Shown in pieces: positions 1 to 7,568 of a DNA stretch of 19,234 nucleotides. The stretch is taken from the NCBI GenBank assembly GCA_041675905.1, contig JBAYSX010000029.1, forward strand, positions 1 through 19,234, written 5' to 3'. Each line of letters starts with the position of its first letter. Position 1 is the stretch's first letter. The position numbers were made by a program, and so were the translations under genes. The notes below the pieces were generated by a model, which had not been told where the DNA came from, searched no databases, and was given only the letters and a program-made list of their open reading frames with translations. Source of the stretch: Sandaracinobacteroides sp041675905 (GTDB lineage: Bacteria; Pseudomonadota; Alphaproteobacteria; Sphingomonadales; Sphingomonadaceae).

Positions 1-370
1 CGCGGCTGACGGGGGCCAGCACGAGTTGGGCGATGCGCATGCCGCGCGTAATAGCGACGGTCCGGTCGCCAAGATTGGCGAGGATGATCTTCACCTCGCC
101 GCGATAATCGCTATCAATGGTGCCGGGGGCATTGAGGACGGCAAGACCTTCTTTCAATGCCAGACCGGAGCGGGCGCGCACCTGGATTTCAAATCCATCC
201 GGAATTGCGACGCACAGGCCGGTCGCGATAGCGGTGCGCTCGCCGGGGGCAAGTTGCCGGTCTTCGGCGGCCACCACATCCATGCCGGCCGCACCTTCGC
301 TGGCATAATGCGGCAGCGGCAGTCCGTCGCCGTGCCGCAGGCGCTGTATGGAAACGCTGACTTCAGACAT
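1..370 (-). CDS. dut: dUTP diphosphatase, 3' end cut by the window edge
   Basis: The enzyme hydrolyses dUTP to dUMP and pyrophosphate, which keeps uracil out of DNA and supplies dTMP synthesis. I translated 123 codons from the ATG at 370-368. The fragment shows trimeric dUTPase motifs in order: EGAAGMD (residues 25-31), RSGLALKEG (68-76), NAPGTIDSDYRGE (80-92) and RGMRIAQL (109-116). Asp86 is the expected catalytic aspartate of motif III. The last part of the protein, including the Gly-rich motif V tail, lies beyond position 1. The start overlaps the 3' end of coaBC by 8 bases, which suggests translational coupling in the ubiE-ubiB-coaBC-dut run. Motif identity is clear; only the missing C-terminus cannot be judged. 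Confidence 0.96.
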   Translation of the reverse strand, partial: MSEVSVSIQRLRHGDGLPLPHYASEGAAGMDVVAAEDRQLAPGERTAIATGLCVAIPDGFEIQVRARSGLALKEGLAVLNAPGTIDSDYRGEVKIILANLGDRTVAITRGMRIAQLVLAPVSR

Positions 371-1574
371 GGAGCAATTCACCGATATGCAGGGCGAGGC
401 GCTGCGCCACCTCTTCCTTGGAGCCTTCGGGCAGGGTTTCAATGCCTGTATCGGAGATCAGATGCACCTGGTTGTGTGTCCCACCCATCACATCGCCCGA
501 CACATCATTGGCGACGATCAGATCGCACCCCTTCTTCACCAGCTTGGCTTTCGCATGGGTGAATATGTCGTTCGTTTCGGCGGCAAATCCCACCACCAGG
601 CGCGGACGGCGCGGGCCGGGGCGGGAAATGGCGGCAAGGATGTCCGGATTTTCCACGAACTGCAGGACAGGGGGACCATCCGGGCCTTTTTTCAGCTTGG
701 TGTCCGCCGGTGTTTCCACGCCCCAGTCCGCCACCGCCGCGACCATCACGGCAGCGTCGGCCGGAAGCGCCTGTTGCACGGCTGCCGCCATTTCCCGCGC
801 CGTTTCGACATCCACGCGGGTGACGCCGGGTGGTGTCGCCAAATGGACGGGGCCGGACACGAGCGTAATGCGCCCGCCGAGGCGCGCCAGCGCCGCCGCG
901 AGCGCATAACCCTGACGACCGGATGAGCGGTTTGCGATATAGCGCACCGGGTCGATCGGCTCGTGCGTCGGGCCAGCGGTCAGCAAGATATGCTGTCCAG
1001 CCAGCGGTCCCGCGCCCAGCGCCGCTGCAATTGCGGAAACCAGTGCTGGCACTTCCGGCAGGCGGCCCGGCCCAAATTCGCCGCAGGCCATCGGGCCGAC
1101 ATCGGGTTCGACAACCGTTACGCCGCGCGCGCGCAGCGTTGCCACATTGGCGCGGGTCGCGGCATGTTCCCACATCCGTACATTCATCGCCGGCGCCGCC
1201 AATACCGGTTTATCGGTCGCCAGCAGCAGGGTCGTCGCCAGGTCATCGGCGACCCCTGCCGCCATTTTCGCCAGCAGATCGGCGGTGGCAGGGCAGACGA
1301 CCAGCAGATCGGCGGCGCGGGACAACTGGATATGCCCCATTTCCACCTCGTCTTTCAGGTCGAACAGGGCGGTATGCGCCGGGGCTTCGGCAAGAGCCGC
1401 GGCGGAAAGCGGCGTGATGAACTGTTGCGCACCCCGTGTCAGCACCGGAGTCACCTGGCCGCCAGCAGCGCGGATAGAGCGAATCAGTTCCAGCGCCTTG
1501 TACGCCGCAATGCCGCCGCCAATGATCAGTAAAATACGCCGGCCAGCCAACGCGACAGGGGAAGTTTCCGCCAT
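363..1574 (-). CDS. coaBC: Bifunctional phosphopantothenoylcysteine decarboxylase / phosphopantothenate-cysteine ligase
   Basis: This two-domain enzyme performs two consecutive steps of coenzyme A synthesis: it joins cysteine to 4'-phosphopantothenate, then decarboxylates the product. The N-terminal flavoprotein (CoaC) half has GGGIAAYK (19-26), the catalytic histidine in MGHIQLS (His81), PAMNVRMW (128-135) and the catalytic cysteine in ACGEFGPGRL (Cys164). The C-terminal CoaB half has AGPTHEPIDPVRYIANRSSG (200-219), with Asn215 at the position of the acyl-intermediate asparagine, and the lysine motif KLKK (293-296). I chose the ATG at 1574 (403 residues) because it forms a TGATG junction with the ubiB stop; an in-frame GTG at 1598 would add 8 residues inside ubiB. 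Full length for the family, no defects seen. Confidence 0.97.
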   Translation of the reverse strand: MAETSPVALAGRRILLIIGGGIAAYKALELIRSIRAAGGQVTPVLTRGAQQFITPLSAAALAEAPAHTALFDLKDEVEMGHIQLSRAADLLVVCPATADLLAKMAAGVADDLATTLLLATDKPVLAAPAMNVRMWEHAATRANVATLRARGVTVVEPDVGPMACGEFGPGRLPEVPALVSAIAAALGAGPLAGQHILLTAGPTHEPIDPVRYIANRSSGRQGYALAAALARLGGRITLVSGPVHLATPPGVTRVDVETAREMAAAVQQALPADAAVMVAAVADWGVETPADTKLKKGPDGPPVLQFVENPDILAAISRPGPRRPRLVVGFAAETNDIFTHAKAKLVKKGCDLIVANDVSGDVMGGTHNQVHLISDTGIETLPEGSKEEVAQRLALHIGELLHV

Positions 1575-3100
1575 CAGAACAGTACGCCCCCCAACCACAT
1601 TAACGCCGCCCCCAATATAGCGCCACCAGCCACCAGCGGCCAGCGTTTTGGCGCGCGCTCGATCAGCACCGGCAGCGGTGGGGCGGGTGGTGCTGCACCT
1701 TTCACCGGCACCTGATCGGCCAGTTGCCGGGCGATGCGCGGCAATTCCGCCAGCAGCCGGATGCCCCCGACGATGCCATCAGCGATCCGCGCCTCGGGAC
1801 CAAGCTCGTCCCGTATCCAGCTTTTTACATAGGGGCTGGCAGTTTCCCACATGTTCAGTTGCGGATCGAGGGTCAGCGCCACGCCCTCCACCATCACCAT
1901 CGTCTTTTGCAGCAACAGCAAATGCGGCTGCACCGCCATGTCGAACTGGCGGGTGATGGCGAACAGCCCATCCAGCAACTGCCCGACGGAAATTTCCGAT
2001 GTCGCCCGCCCGCGGATGGGTTCTCCGACCGCGCGCAGCGCCGTGGCGAATGCCGCCATATCATGGTGTGGCGGCACATAGCCGGCCTCAAAATGGATTT
2101 CGGCGACGCGGGCGTAATTGCCGGTCAGCAGGCCATAGAGGATTTCCGCCAGATAAACGCGCGCGCGGCGATCGAGTCGGCCCATGATGCCAAAATCGAT
2201 CAGCACCAGCCGGCCATCCGGTGCAAGCAGCATATTGCCCTGGTGCATATCGGCATGGAAAAAGCCGACACCGATGGTCTGGGCCAGGAAAGTGCGTACG
2301 ACCACCGCCGCCAGTGCGCTGCGGTCCGTGCCCGCGGCATCGACGGCGGGCAGATCGGTCAACTTGATGCCGTCGATCCACTCCATCGCCAGCGTGCGCC
2401 TTGTGGTCAGCGACCAGATCACTTCAGGAATACGCACGCCCGGTTCGGCGCGCGTGGCTTCCCCCAGTTCGGAAGCGTTGCCACCTTCGCGCCGCAGATC
2501 CAGTTCGGTCAGCGTCCATTGCCGGAAGGTTTCGATCACCGTGCGCGGTTTCAGCCGCAGGAATTCGCCGCCCAGCCTCTCCAGCCGCGCCGCTGCCCAG
2601 GCATAAGAGGCGATGGCGTCAGAAAACTCCGTCTCCACGCCCGGGCGCAGTATCTTCAGTGCGATTTCCTGGCCGTCTTTCGTGATGGCGCGGTGCACCT
2701 GGGCGATGGAGGCCGCGCCTACGGGTTCGCGGTCGATCTCCTGAAAATGCGCCCGCCAGCCGCCAATGAATATGGCGTCGAGTTGCGCCTCGATCTGCTT
2801 CCAGGGAGCAGGCGGCAGATTATCCTGCAACCGTTTCAGATCAAGGGCAGCAGCCGGGCCGACGAGGTCGACGCGTGTGGCCAGCGCCTGCCCCAGCTTG
2901 ATCGCCGCCGGTCCGCAGGTGCGCAGCCCGCCGGCCAGATCGGGCGTTTGCGGCGCGCCGGTGCCCAGGCGCAGCAACCGCGCCGCAAGGCGCAGCCGCG
3001 GCGGCATGTCCCTGTGCGTTTCGAACGGCCGCAGTGCGCCATGGGCCGCCAGCCGCCGCGCATCGCCCAGCAGGCGCAATCCGTGCCGCAAGTCGGTCAA
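1574..3100 (-). CDS. ubiB: UbiB, ABC1/ADCK-type atypical kinase-like protein of ubiquinone synthesis
   Basis: UbiB is a membrane-linked, protein-kinase-like ATPase needed for ubiquinone biosynthesis; its exact chemical role is unsettled. Family hallmarks are present: the KxGQ motif (Lys68 to Gln71), the Ala-rich nucleotide loop GAASIAQVHRA (128-138), the conserved lysine in ALKI (Lys149), the ExD motif (Glu199, Asp201), HADMHQGN (282-289) and DFG (302-304). The last 20 or so residues form a hydrophobic segment ending LMWLGGVLF, the usual C-terminal membrane anchor. The frame opens with a TTG at 3100-3098 that overlaps the ubiE stop as TTGA. The encoded N-terminus (LRLLGDARRLAAHGALR) looks like other alphaproteobacterial UbiB starts, and the first in-frame ATG would remove it, so TTG is favoured. 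It is translationally linked to ubiE and coaBC. Confidence 0.95.
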   Translation of the reverse strand: MTDLRHGLRLLGDARRLAAHGALRPFETHRDMPPRLRLAARLLRLGTGAPQTPDLAGGLRTCGPAAIKLGQALATRVDLVGPAAALDLKRLQDNLPPAPWKQIEAQLDAIFIGGWRAHFQEIDREPVGAASIAQVHRAITKDGQEIALKILRPGVETEFSDAIASYAWAAARLERLGGEFLRLKPRTVIETFRQWTLTELDLRREGGNASELGEATRAEPGVRIPEVIWSLTTRRTLAMEWIDGIKLTDLPAVDAAGTDRSALAAVVVRTFLAQTIGVGFFHADMHQGNMLLAPDGRLVLIDFGIMGRLDRRARVYLAEILYGLLTGNYARVAEIHFEAGYVPPHHDMAAFATALRAVGEPIRGRATSEISVGQLLDGLFAITRQFDMAVQPHLLLLQKTMVMVEGVALTLDPQLNMWETASPYVKSWIRDELGPEARIADGIVGGIRLLAELPRIARQLADQVPVKGAAPPAPPLPVLIERAPKRWPLVAGGAILGAALMWLGGVLF

Positions 3101-3861
3101 ATCTTCCAGCCGCGATGGATGGCAACCGCGCCGCCCAGAATCGGCGTATAATCCACCTGGCGAAAACCCGCGTCGCGCAGCATTTCAGCGAACTGCGGCA
3201 TGGGGGGAAAGCGCCGGATCGATTCGACCAGATAGCGATAGGCGTCCGCGTCTCCGGCGATCGCCGCACCGATGCGCGGAATCATATGCAGTGAATAGAG
3301 ATCGTAAAGCCGGCCAAATCCAGGCCATTCCGATGCGGAAAATTCGAGGCAATAAAATCGCCCGCCCCATTTCAGCGTGCGACGGATGTCACGCAATGCC
3401 TTGGGAATATCTGTGACATTGCGGATACCGAAGGCGATCGTCGCGGCATCGAATTGCGCATCGGCAAAGGGCATGGCCTCGGCATTGGCGACAACAAATT
3501 CCAGCCCTTCGATGCCGCGCTTCCCCGCCCGTTTGCGCCCCTCTTCCAGCATCGCGGGATTGATGTCGGCCACCGTCACCGAAATGCCGCGCCGCGCCAT
3601 GCGAAAGGCGATATCGCCGGTGCCGCCGGCCAGATCAAGTATCGCCTCGCCCGCACGCGGACGGACAGCGCGGACGAACTGATCCTTCCACAGCCGATGC
3701 ATGCCGCCGGACATCAGATCATTCATCAGATCATAGCGGCCGGCCACGCGCGCGAAAATATCCCCGACCGCGCGGGTTTTTTCCTCAGGCGTCACTTCCG
3801 CGAAACCGAGGCTGACAAGCGGCGGCGATTCGCCGGACGGGGCAGGGGGGCTGGTCGTCAT
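3097..3861 (-). CDS. ubiE: Ubiquinone/menaquinone C-methyltransferase UbiE
   Basis: This SAM-dependent enzyme adds the ring C-methyl group during ubiquinone synthesis (and menaquinone synthesis where present). From the ATG at 3861-3859 it is 254 residues, the normal family size. Evidence: YDLMNDLMSGGMHRLWK, the UbiE/COQ5 signature near residue 43; the SAM-binding glycine motif LDLAGGTGD near residue 75; and the second signature region LKWGGRFYCLEFS. The frame is open further upstream, but that stretch runs back into the start of divergent mutM and has no family similarity, so I rejected the longer form. It is the first gene of a minus-strand operon with ubiB, coaBC and dut. The ribosome binding site is weak. 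The 59-base gap to mutM must hold the promoters for both directions, though I see no strong pair of hexamers there. Confidence 0.97.
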   Translation of the reverse strand: MTTSPPAPSGESPPLVSLGFAEVTPEEKTRAVGDIFARVAGRYDLMNDLMSGGMHRLWKDQFVRAVRPRAGEAILDLAGGTGDIAFRMARRGISVTVADINPAMLEEGRKRAGKRGIEGLEFVVANAEAMPFADAQFDAATIAFGIRNVTDIPKALRDIRRTLKWGGRFYCLEFSASEWPGFGRLYDLYSLHMIPRIGAAIAGDADAYRYLVESIRRFPPMPQFAEMLRDAGFRQVDYTPILGGAVAIHRGWKI

Positions 3862-3920
3862 GCGGCCATGCTCTAGCGCGAACTTGACCTCCCTGTCACC
3901 TTGCCGCAACCACGCACCAA

Positions 3921-4733
3921 ATGCCCGAACTCCCCGAAGTCGAAACGGTCGTGCGCGGCCTGCGACCTGCCCTGATGGCGGCACGTTTCACGCGTGTCGT
4001 CGTCCGCCGCCCAAACTTGCGTTTTCCGCTGCCCGAAGATCTGGGCCAGCGGCTGACGGGGGCGACCGTGGTGGATATCCGCCGCCGCGCCAAATATGGC
4101 CTGATCGATACCGATCGCGGTGACACGCTGATCTTCCACCTCGGCATGTCCGGCCGTTTCCGACCCTTTACGGACCCGCCCGAACGCCATGATCATGTGC
4201 TGTTCGAAGCGGGCGAGACGCGGCTGGCCTATCACGATCCCCGCCGCTTCGGTTTCCTGCTGCTGACGCCAACGGTGGACGCCGTCTTCCATCCGATGCT
4301 TGCCCGTCTCGGCCCCGAACCCCTGGGGCCGGATTTCACCGGTGACAGCCTGGCGCAAGCGGGGGCAGGCCGCGCGGCGCCGGTGAAAACCCTGTTGCTC
4401 GATCAACAGGTGGTGGCCGGTATTGGCAATATATATGCGTGCGAGGCGTTGTTTCAGGCAGGTATCCATCCGGCGACGCCGTCGGGTGCGATCACACCTG
4501 CCGGTTTCGCCCGTCTGGTCGCGGCGCTGCGCACGGTGCTGGCCGACGCCATTACAGCTGGTGGGTCCACCTTGCGCGATCACAAGCAGGTGTCGGGCGA
4601 ATCAGGCTATTTCCAGCACAATTTCGATGTCTATGGCCGGGAGGGGAAGCCTTGCTCCGCTTGCGGCCAGCCCATCCGGCGCATCGTCCAGTCGGGCCGT
4701 TCCAGCTTCCTCTGCGCGAGCTGTCAGCATTGA
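3921..4733 (+). CDS. mutM: Formamidopyrimidine-DNA glycosylase (8-oxoguanine repair)
   Basis: MutM/Fpg removes oxidised purines such as 8-oxoguanine and cuts the resulting abasic site. The protein starts MPELPEVE, giving the catalytic N-terminal Pro and Glu after Met removal, and has the conserved lysine in KYGLI (Lys58 counting Met). The helix-two-turn-helix segment is QVVAGIGNIYACEALF (near 156-171). The C-terminal zinc finger has CSACG and CASC pairs, with Arg260 in QSGRSSFLC as the lesion-binding arginine. At 270 residues it is full length. There is no recognisable Shine-Dalgarno before the ATG. It is divergent from ubiE and upstream of rpsT, the usual arrangement in alphaproteobacteria. 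A TTGACC at 3884-3889 could be a -35 element but lacks a convincing -10. Confidence 0.97.
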   Translation: MPELPEVETVVRGLRPALMAARFTRVVVRRPNLRFPLPEDLGQRLTGATVVDIRRRAKYGLIDTDRGDTLIFHLGMSGRFRPFTDPPERHDHVLFEAGETRLAYHDPRRFGFLLLTPTVDAVFHPMLARLGPEPLGPDFTGDSLAQAGAGRAAPVKTLLLDQQVVAGIGNIYACEALFQAGIHPATPSGAITPAGFARLVAALRTVLADAITAGGSTLRDHKQVSGESGYFQHNFDVYGREGKPCSACGQPIRRIVQSGRSSFLCASCQH

Positions 4734-4752
4734 CGCCAGCGGTGGATCTTCC

Positions 4753-4780
4753 TTGACGATTCGGCTTTTCAGGGATAATA
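4753..4780 (+). promoter_or_regulatory. Candidate sigma-70-type promoter for rpsT
   Basis: TTGACG at 4753-4758 is followed 15 bases later by GATAAT at 4774-4779, in the AT-richer stretch between mutM and rpsT. The spacing is slightly short of the ideal 17. Location, about 65 bases before the rpsT start, suits a ribosomal-protein promoter. This is inferred from pattern only. Confidence 0.5.
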
Positions 4781-4843
4781 ACCGCGCCTTTCCCGGCGGG
4801 TGTTTGCCTGGCCGATGCTTTTTATTTGGAGACGAACGGGTTT

Positions 4844-5107
4844 ATGGCGAATACTCCGCAGGCTGAAAAGCGCATCCGCCGCAACGATCGCCGCGCCGCG
4901 ATCAACAAGGCGCGCCTGTCCAGAATCCGCACCTTCGTGAAGCGGGTCGAGTCGGCGATTCAGGCGGGGCAAAAGCCGGAAGCCGAAGCAGCGCTGCGCG
5001 CCGCCGAGCCGGAAATGCGCCGTGGCGTCGCCAAGGGCGTACTGGCGAAAAACACCGTTTCGCGCAAAATTTCGCGTCTGACGAAACGGGTCGCCACCCT
5101 CGGTTGA
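4844..5107 (+). CDS. rpsT: 30S ribosomal protein S20
   Basis: S20 binds 16S rRNA early in assembly of the small subunit. The protein MANTPQAEKRIRRNDRR... is 87 residues, highly basic, with the typical start (MANTxxAxKRxRxxxRR) and the usual three-helix size. The frame is open for six codons upstream (from 4826), but ATG at 4844 gives the canonical N-terminus. GGAG at 4828-4831 lies 12 bases before this ATG and is the likely ribosome binding site. It sits between mutM and dnaA, the common alphaproteobacterial order, and is followed by a strong terminator at 5192, so it is probably transcribed on its own. Confidence 0.98.
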   Translation: MANTPQAEKRIRRNDRRAAINKARLSRIRTFVKRVESAIQAGQKPEAEAALRAAEPEMRRGVAKGVLAKNTVSRKISRLTKRVATLG

Positions 5108-5191
5108 TGGGATAAGGGCTTTCTCTGGAAGCCTGCCGGTCCCGCCCGCACCCGGACGGCGTGACCGCTAACCATTTCGTATTCGGGATTG

Positions 5192-5221
5192 AAGGAGGCA
5201 GCCCGACGGCTGCCTCCTTTT
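5192..5221 (+). terminator. Rho-independent terminator after rpsT
   Basis: A perfect 12-bp stem (arms 5192-5203 and 5208-5219) closes a four-base CGAC loop and runs into TTTT then a T-rich tail. It lies about 85 bases after the rpsT stop and separates rpsT from the dnaA leader. This is the clearest terminator in the window along with the one after aceA. Confidence 0.9.
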
Positions 5222-5697
5222 CATTTTCATGACAATTGCTTGTTCACCATACCAGCCATGGTGTCGCCGTTTGATTCGGCGCTGATTCGTTATGGTTTTC
5301 GATAAAGTACCGTTAATTCAACGACATGCTGGAAAGGTCCGGATTTTCCGGCGCTTGGGTGTGTCAACCGAATTATTTACCATTTCGCATGTTTCCAGCC
5401 CTTGTGCCAAACCGCCGGGGCTGTTTTAGTCGTCCCGTCATGACGCTGGATCGCCTGTTTTTCCGGCGGAGGCATGGCAGTGGGCAATCTGTCCTGAAGG
5501 ATCCGGAAAGCCCGGAACAAGGCTGGCGTGTCGGCTATCGGGTCGGCGCGGTAGCCCTGACGACTGGCCTTCGGGCCGCAAGTGAGGAACGGCTGATGTC
5601 CGGTCCGCGACGGCAGAAACAGGGTGATTCGCCGGATGGCGGCATCCTGGAAGTCTGCCCGGAGTTTGTGACGCGCCGATGACGGCTACGGAAAGGA

Positions 5698-5841
5698 ATG
5701 TGCAATGAGAGAAGATCAAGGCGGCATATTCCAGGCTTCGATTCGTGGTATCCTGTCGCGCGATTCATCGCTCCCGTTCAAGAAGTCACAAATGTCCTGA
5801 AGGCGTCTGTGTCGCTGCCGGCGTCGCCGGCGTTTTTCTGA
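5698..5841 (+). CDS. Alternative 47-residue leader ORF running through the hairpin
   Basis: This frame begins MCNERRSRRH at the ATG 5698-5700 and ends SLPASPAFF with the TGA at 5839-5841. Its last codons therefore read straight through the hairpin at 5817-5832 and its T tract. Translation of it would melt the hairpin, which is one classical way to couple translation to read-through. Against it, the purine-rich ribosome binding sequence abuts the ATG and so is too close for this start. It competes with the ORF at 5705-5800. Confidence 0.15.
   Translation: MCNERRSRRHIPGFDSWYPVARFIAPVQEVTNVLKASVSLPASPAFF
5705..5800 (+). CDS. Possible 31-residue leader ORF before dnaA
   Basis: The ATG at 5705 is preceded by GGAAAGGA at 5690-5697, a strong Shine-Dalgarno at seven bases spacing, better than any site in front of dnaA. 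The product, beginning MREDQGGIFQASIRG, has no family that I recognise. It ends 16 bases before a terminator-like hairpin, so it could be a leader peptide. It overlaps, in another frame, a second short ORF (5698-5841), and at most one of them is likely translated. Support is only the ribosome binding site and position. Confidence 0.25.
   Translation: MREDQGGIFQASIRGILSRDSSLPFKKSQMS
5817..5837 (+). terminator. Terminator-like hairpin (possible attenuator) just before dnaA
   Basis: GCCGGC (5817-5822), loop GTC, GCCGGC (5826-5831), then G and TTTTT (5833-5837). The stem is only six GC pairs plus a possible wobble, but the five Ts directly after make it look like an intrinsic terminator. It lies only 31 bases before the dnaA ATG at 5869, so a transcript from any promoter further upstream must pass it. 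GCCGGC is itself palindromic, so chance occurrence is possible in GC-rich DNA. Confidence 0.45.
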
Positions 5842-5868
5842 TTTTGTTCGTTGGTCAGGCCGTAATCC

Positions 5869-7362
5869 ATGTTTTCGAGGTCATCGCCCTCCGCTGAGTC
5901 GTCATCGAGTGTTTCCCGCCAGCCGTTGCCCGGGTTGCCGGAAGTTGCCGCCATGCGCGAACCGCGTCAGCCGGAGGCGCGCCGCGGCGGAAAGCAACCG
6001 GATGCGGACGCGCTGCAAATCTGGGGGCTGGTGCGCGCGCACCTTCTCGATGATTGTGGCGAAAAGACCTTTGGCTCATGGCTGAAGCCGTTGCAGTTGC
6101 TTGCCATTTCCTCTGATCGCGTCTGGCTTGGCATGCCGTCGCGCTTCATGGCCGACTGGGTGCGCAATCATTTCTCCGAGCGCCTGCGTCATGCGTTTGC
6201 CGTGCATCTGCCCGACATGCGCGAGATTATTATCGAAGTGGCGACTGCCACCGATCCGGACCCGAATACCGCCGAGGACGTAGCGCAAGCCGCGCCTGAG
6301 CTGCCGGAAATGACTTTGGCTGCCGAAGGCCGCAACTTCGAACCGCGCTACAGTTTCGACAGCTTCGTGGTCGGCAAGTCGAATGAACTGGCATTCAATG
6401 CCGCCCAGGCGCTGGCCGAATCCGTTATCGGCGGCACAACTGCGGGTTTCAATCCGCTATTCCTGCACGGCGGCACCGGCCTCGGCAAAACCCACCTGAT
6501 GCACGCCATCGGCTCCGCCGTCCTGATGCACAACCGCCATGCGCGTGTTGTTTACCTCTCGGCGGAAAAGTTCATGGTGGAGTTTCTGGCGGCCCTGCGC
6601 GCCCGTGATACCATCAGCTTCAAGCAACGGCTGCGTAATTGCGACCTGCTGATGATCGACGATGTGCAATTCATCGCGGGCAAGGATTCGACCCAGGAAG
6701 AATTCTTCCACACAATGAACGAGATTATCAGTGCCGGAAAATGGCTTGTGATCTCGGCGGACCGGTCACCGCAGAATCTCGAAGGCATCGAAAGCCGCAT
6801 CCTGTCGCGGCTGGCCTGGGGCCTTGTCGCCGATGTAAATCCGGCCGATTATGAATTGCGCTATAATATTCTGAAGGCCAAACTGGCGGCGCAGCCCCAG
6901 GCGCATGTTCCGGATGAAGTGATCGATTTCCTCGCCCGCAAGATCGTCGCCAATGTCCGCGAACTGGAAGGCGCGCTGAACCGGGTGATCGCCTATGGCA
7001 ATCTGGTCAACCGCCCCGTCGATCTGGATTTCGCCCGCGAGGTGCTGGCCGATGTCTTGCGCGCCCACAGCCGCCGGCTGACCATCGACGAAATCCAGCG
7101 CCGCGTCGCCGAACATTATGCGTTGAAACTGAACGATCTGCTGTCGCCGCGCCGCTCCCGCGATATCGCGCGTCCGCGTCAGGTCGCCATGTATCTCGCC
7201 AAAACCCTGACACCGCGGTCACTGCCCGAAATTGGCCGGCGCTTCGGCGGGCGCGATCACACCACTGTCATGCATGCGGTGAAGCAGATCGAGAAATTGC
7301 GCGCGACCGATCATGAGTTGGATCGGGATATCGCGCATCTGCGGCGCATGCTGGACGGTTGA
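5869..7362 (+). CDS. dnaA: Chromosomal replication initiator DnaA
   Basis: DnaA is the AAA+ ATPase that binds DnaA boxes and opens the origin. The 497-residue frame shows domain I (LQIWGLVRAHLLDDCGEKTF, near 49-68), the Walker A motif HGGTGLGKTH (near 200-209), Walker B LLMIDDVQF (near 261-269), the arginine-finger region ESRILSRLAWGL, and the C-terminal DNA-binding signature GGRDHTTVMHAVKQ (near 461-474). A TAA at 5863 closes the frame just upstream of the ATG at 5869. The first 28 residues are Ser-rich with rarer codons and weak initiation context; an ATG at 5953, with CCGGAAG upstream, is a serious alternative start giving 469 residues. It follows rpsT, as in many alphaproteobacteria. The leader hairpin and GATTC sites suggest controlled expression. 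Confidence 0.97.
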   Translation: MFSRSSPSAESSSSVSRQPLPGLPEVAAMREPRQPEARRGGKQPDADALQIWGLVRAHLLDDCGEKTFGSWLKPLQLLAISSDRVWLGMPSRFMADWVRNHFSERLRHAFAVHLPDMREIIIEVATATDPDPNTAEDVAQAAPELPEMTLAAEGRNFEPRYSFDSFVVGKSNELAFNAAQALAESVIGGTTAGFNPLFLHGGTGLGKTHLMHAIGSAVLMHNRHARVVYLSAEKFMVEFLAALRARDTISFKQRLRNCDLLMIDDVQFIAGKDSTQEEFFHTMNEIISAGKWLVISADRSPQNLEGIESRILSRLAWGLVADVNPADYELRYNILKAKLAAQPQAHVPDEVIDFLARKIVANVRELEGALNRVIAYGNLVNRPVDLDFAREVLADVLRAHSRRLTIDEIQRRVAEHYALKLNDLLSPRRSRDIARPRQVAMYLAKTLTPRSLPEIGRRFGGRDHTTVMHAVKQIEKLRATDHELDRDIAHLRRMLDG

Positions 7363-7568
7363 ATTCCAGGAAGTTTTTGCCTCCGGCGCCAAAGGCGCAT
7401 TGCCTGTGAGAAAGTTGGGACAGGGGTTGTAAGCCGGGGGCCGGTCTTCTCCAATAATGTTGCCGGTCGCCGCCCTCAGGTGCATAATAAGCGAATCGGA
7501 ACGGGCATAACAATTGCAGGCGCTGCCTGGCTCGAAGTTCCGCCGCCAGTGCGCCAAAGGAGCGGACC

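Larger units (their letters stand above)
5222..5868 (+). other. Long dnaA upstream region with GATTC sites
   Basis: About 650 bases separate the rpsT terminator from the dnaA start codon. I see no well-supported long gene here: a 118-codon frame at 5326-5682 has no ribosome binding site and no recognisable content. What is visible: five GATTC (GANTC, the CcrM methylation target) at 5273, 5284, 5626, 5740 and 5762; an inverted repeat CACCAT/ATGGTG at 5245-5250 and 5258-5263; two overlapping short ORFs near 5698-5841; and a terminator-like hairpin at 5817-5837. I found no TTATCCACA-type DnaA box in it, so it does not look like an origin. It most likely carries the dnaA promoter and leader. Confidence 0.6.

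Noticed and set aside
5326..5682. 118-codon open frame in the dnaA upstream region
   Set aside because: No ribosome binding site, no recognised motif and lower third-position GC than I would expect of a neighbouring gene. It could still be real if conserved, but the sequence alone does not support it.
5222..5868. Replication origin next to dnaA
   Set aside because: I found no TTATCCACA-type boxes or AT-rich unwinding stretch here; in many alphaproteobacteria the origin is near hemE rather than dnaA.
7386..7398. Short hairpin GCGCC-AAA-GGCGC after dnaA as a terminator
   Set aside because: Only a 5-bp stem and no T tract on either strand, so it does not qualify as an intrinsic terminator.
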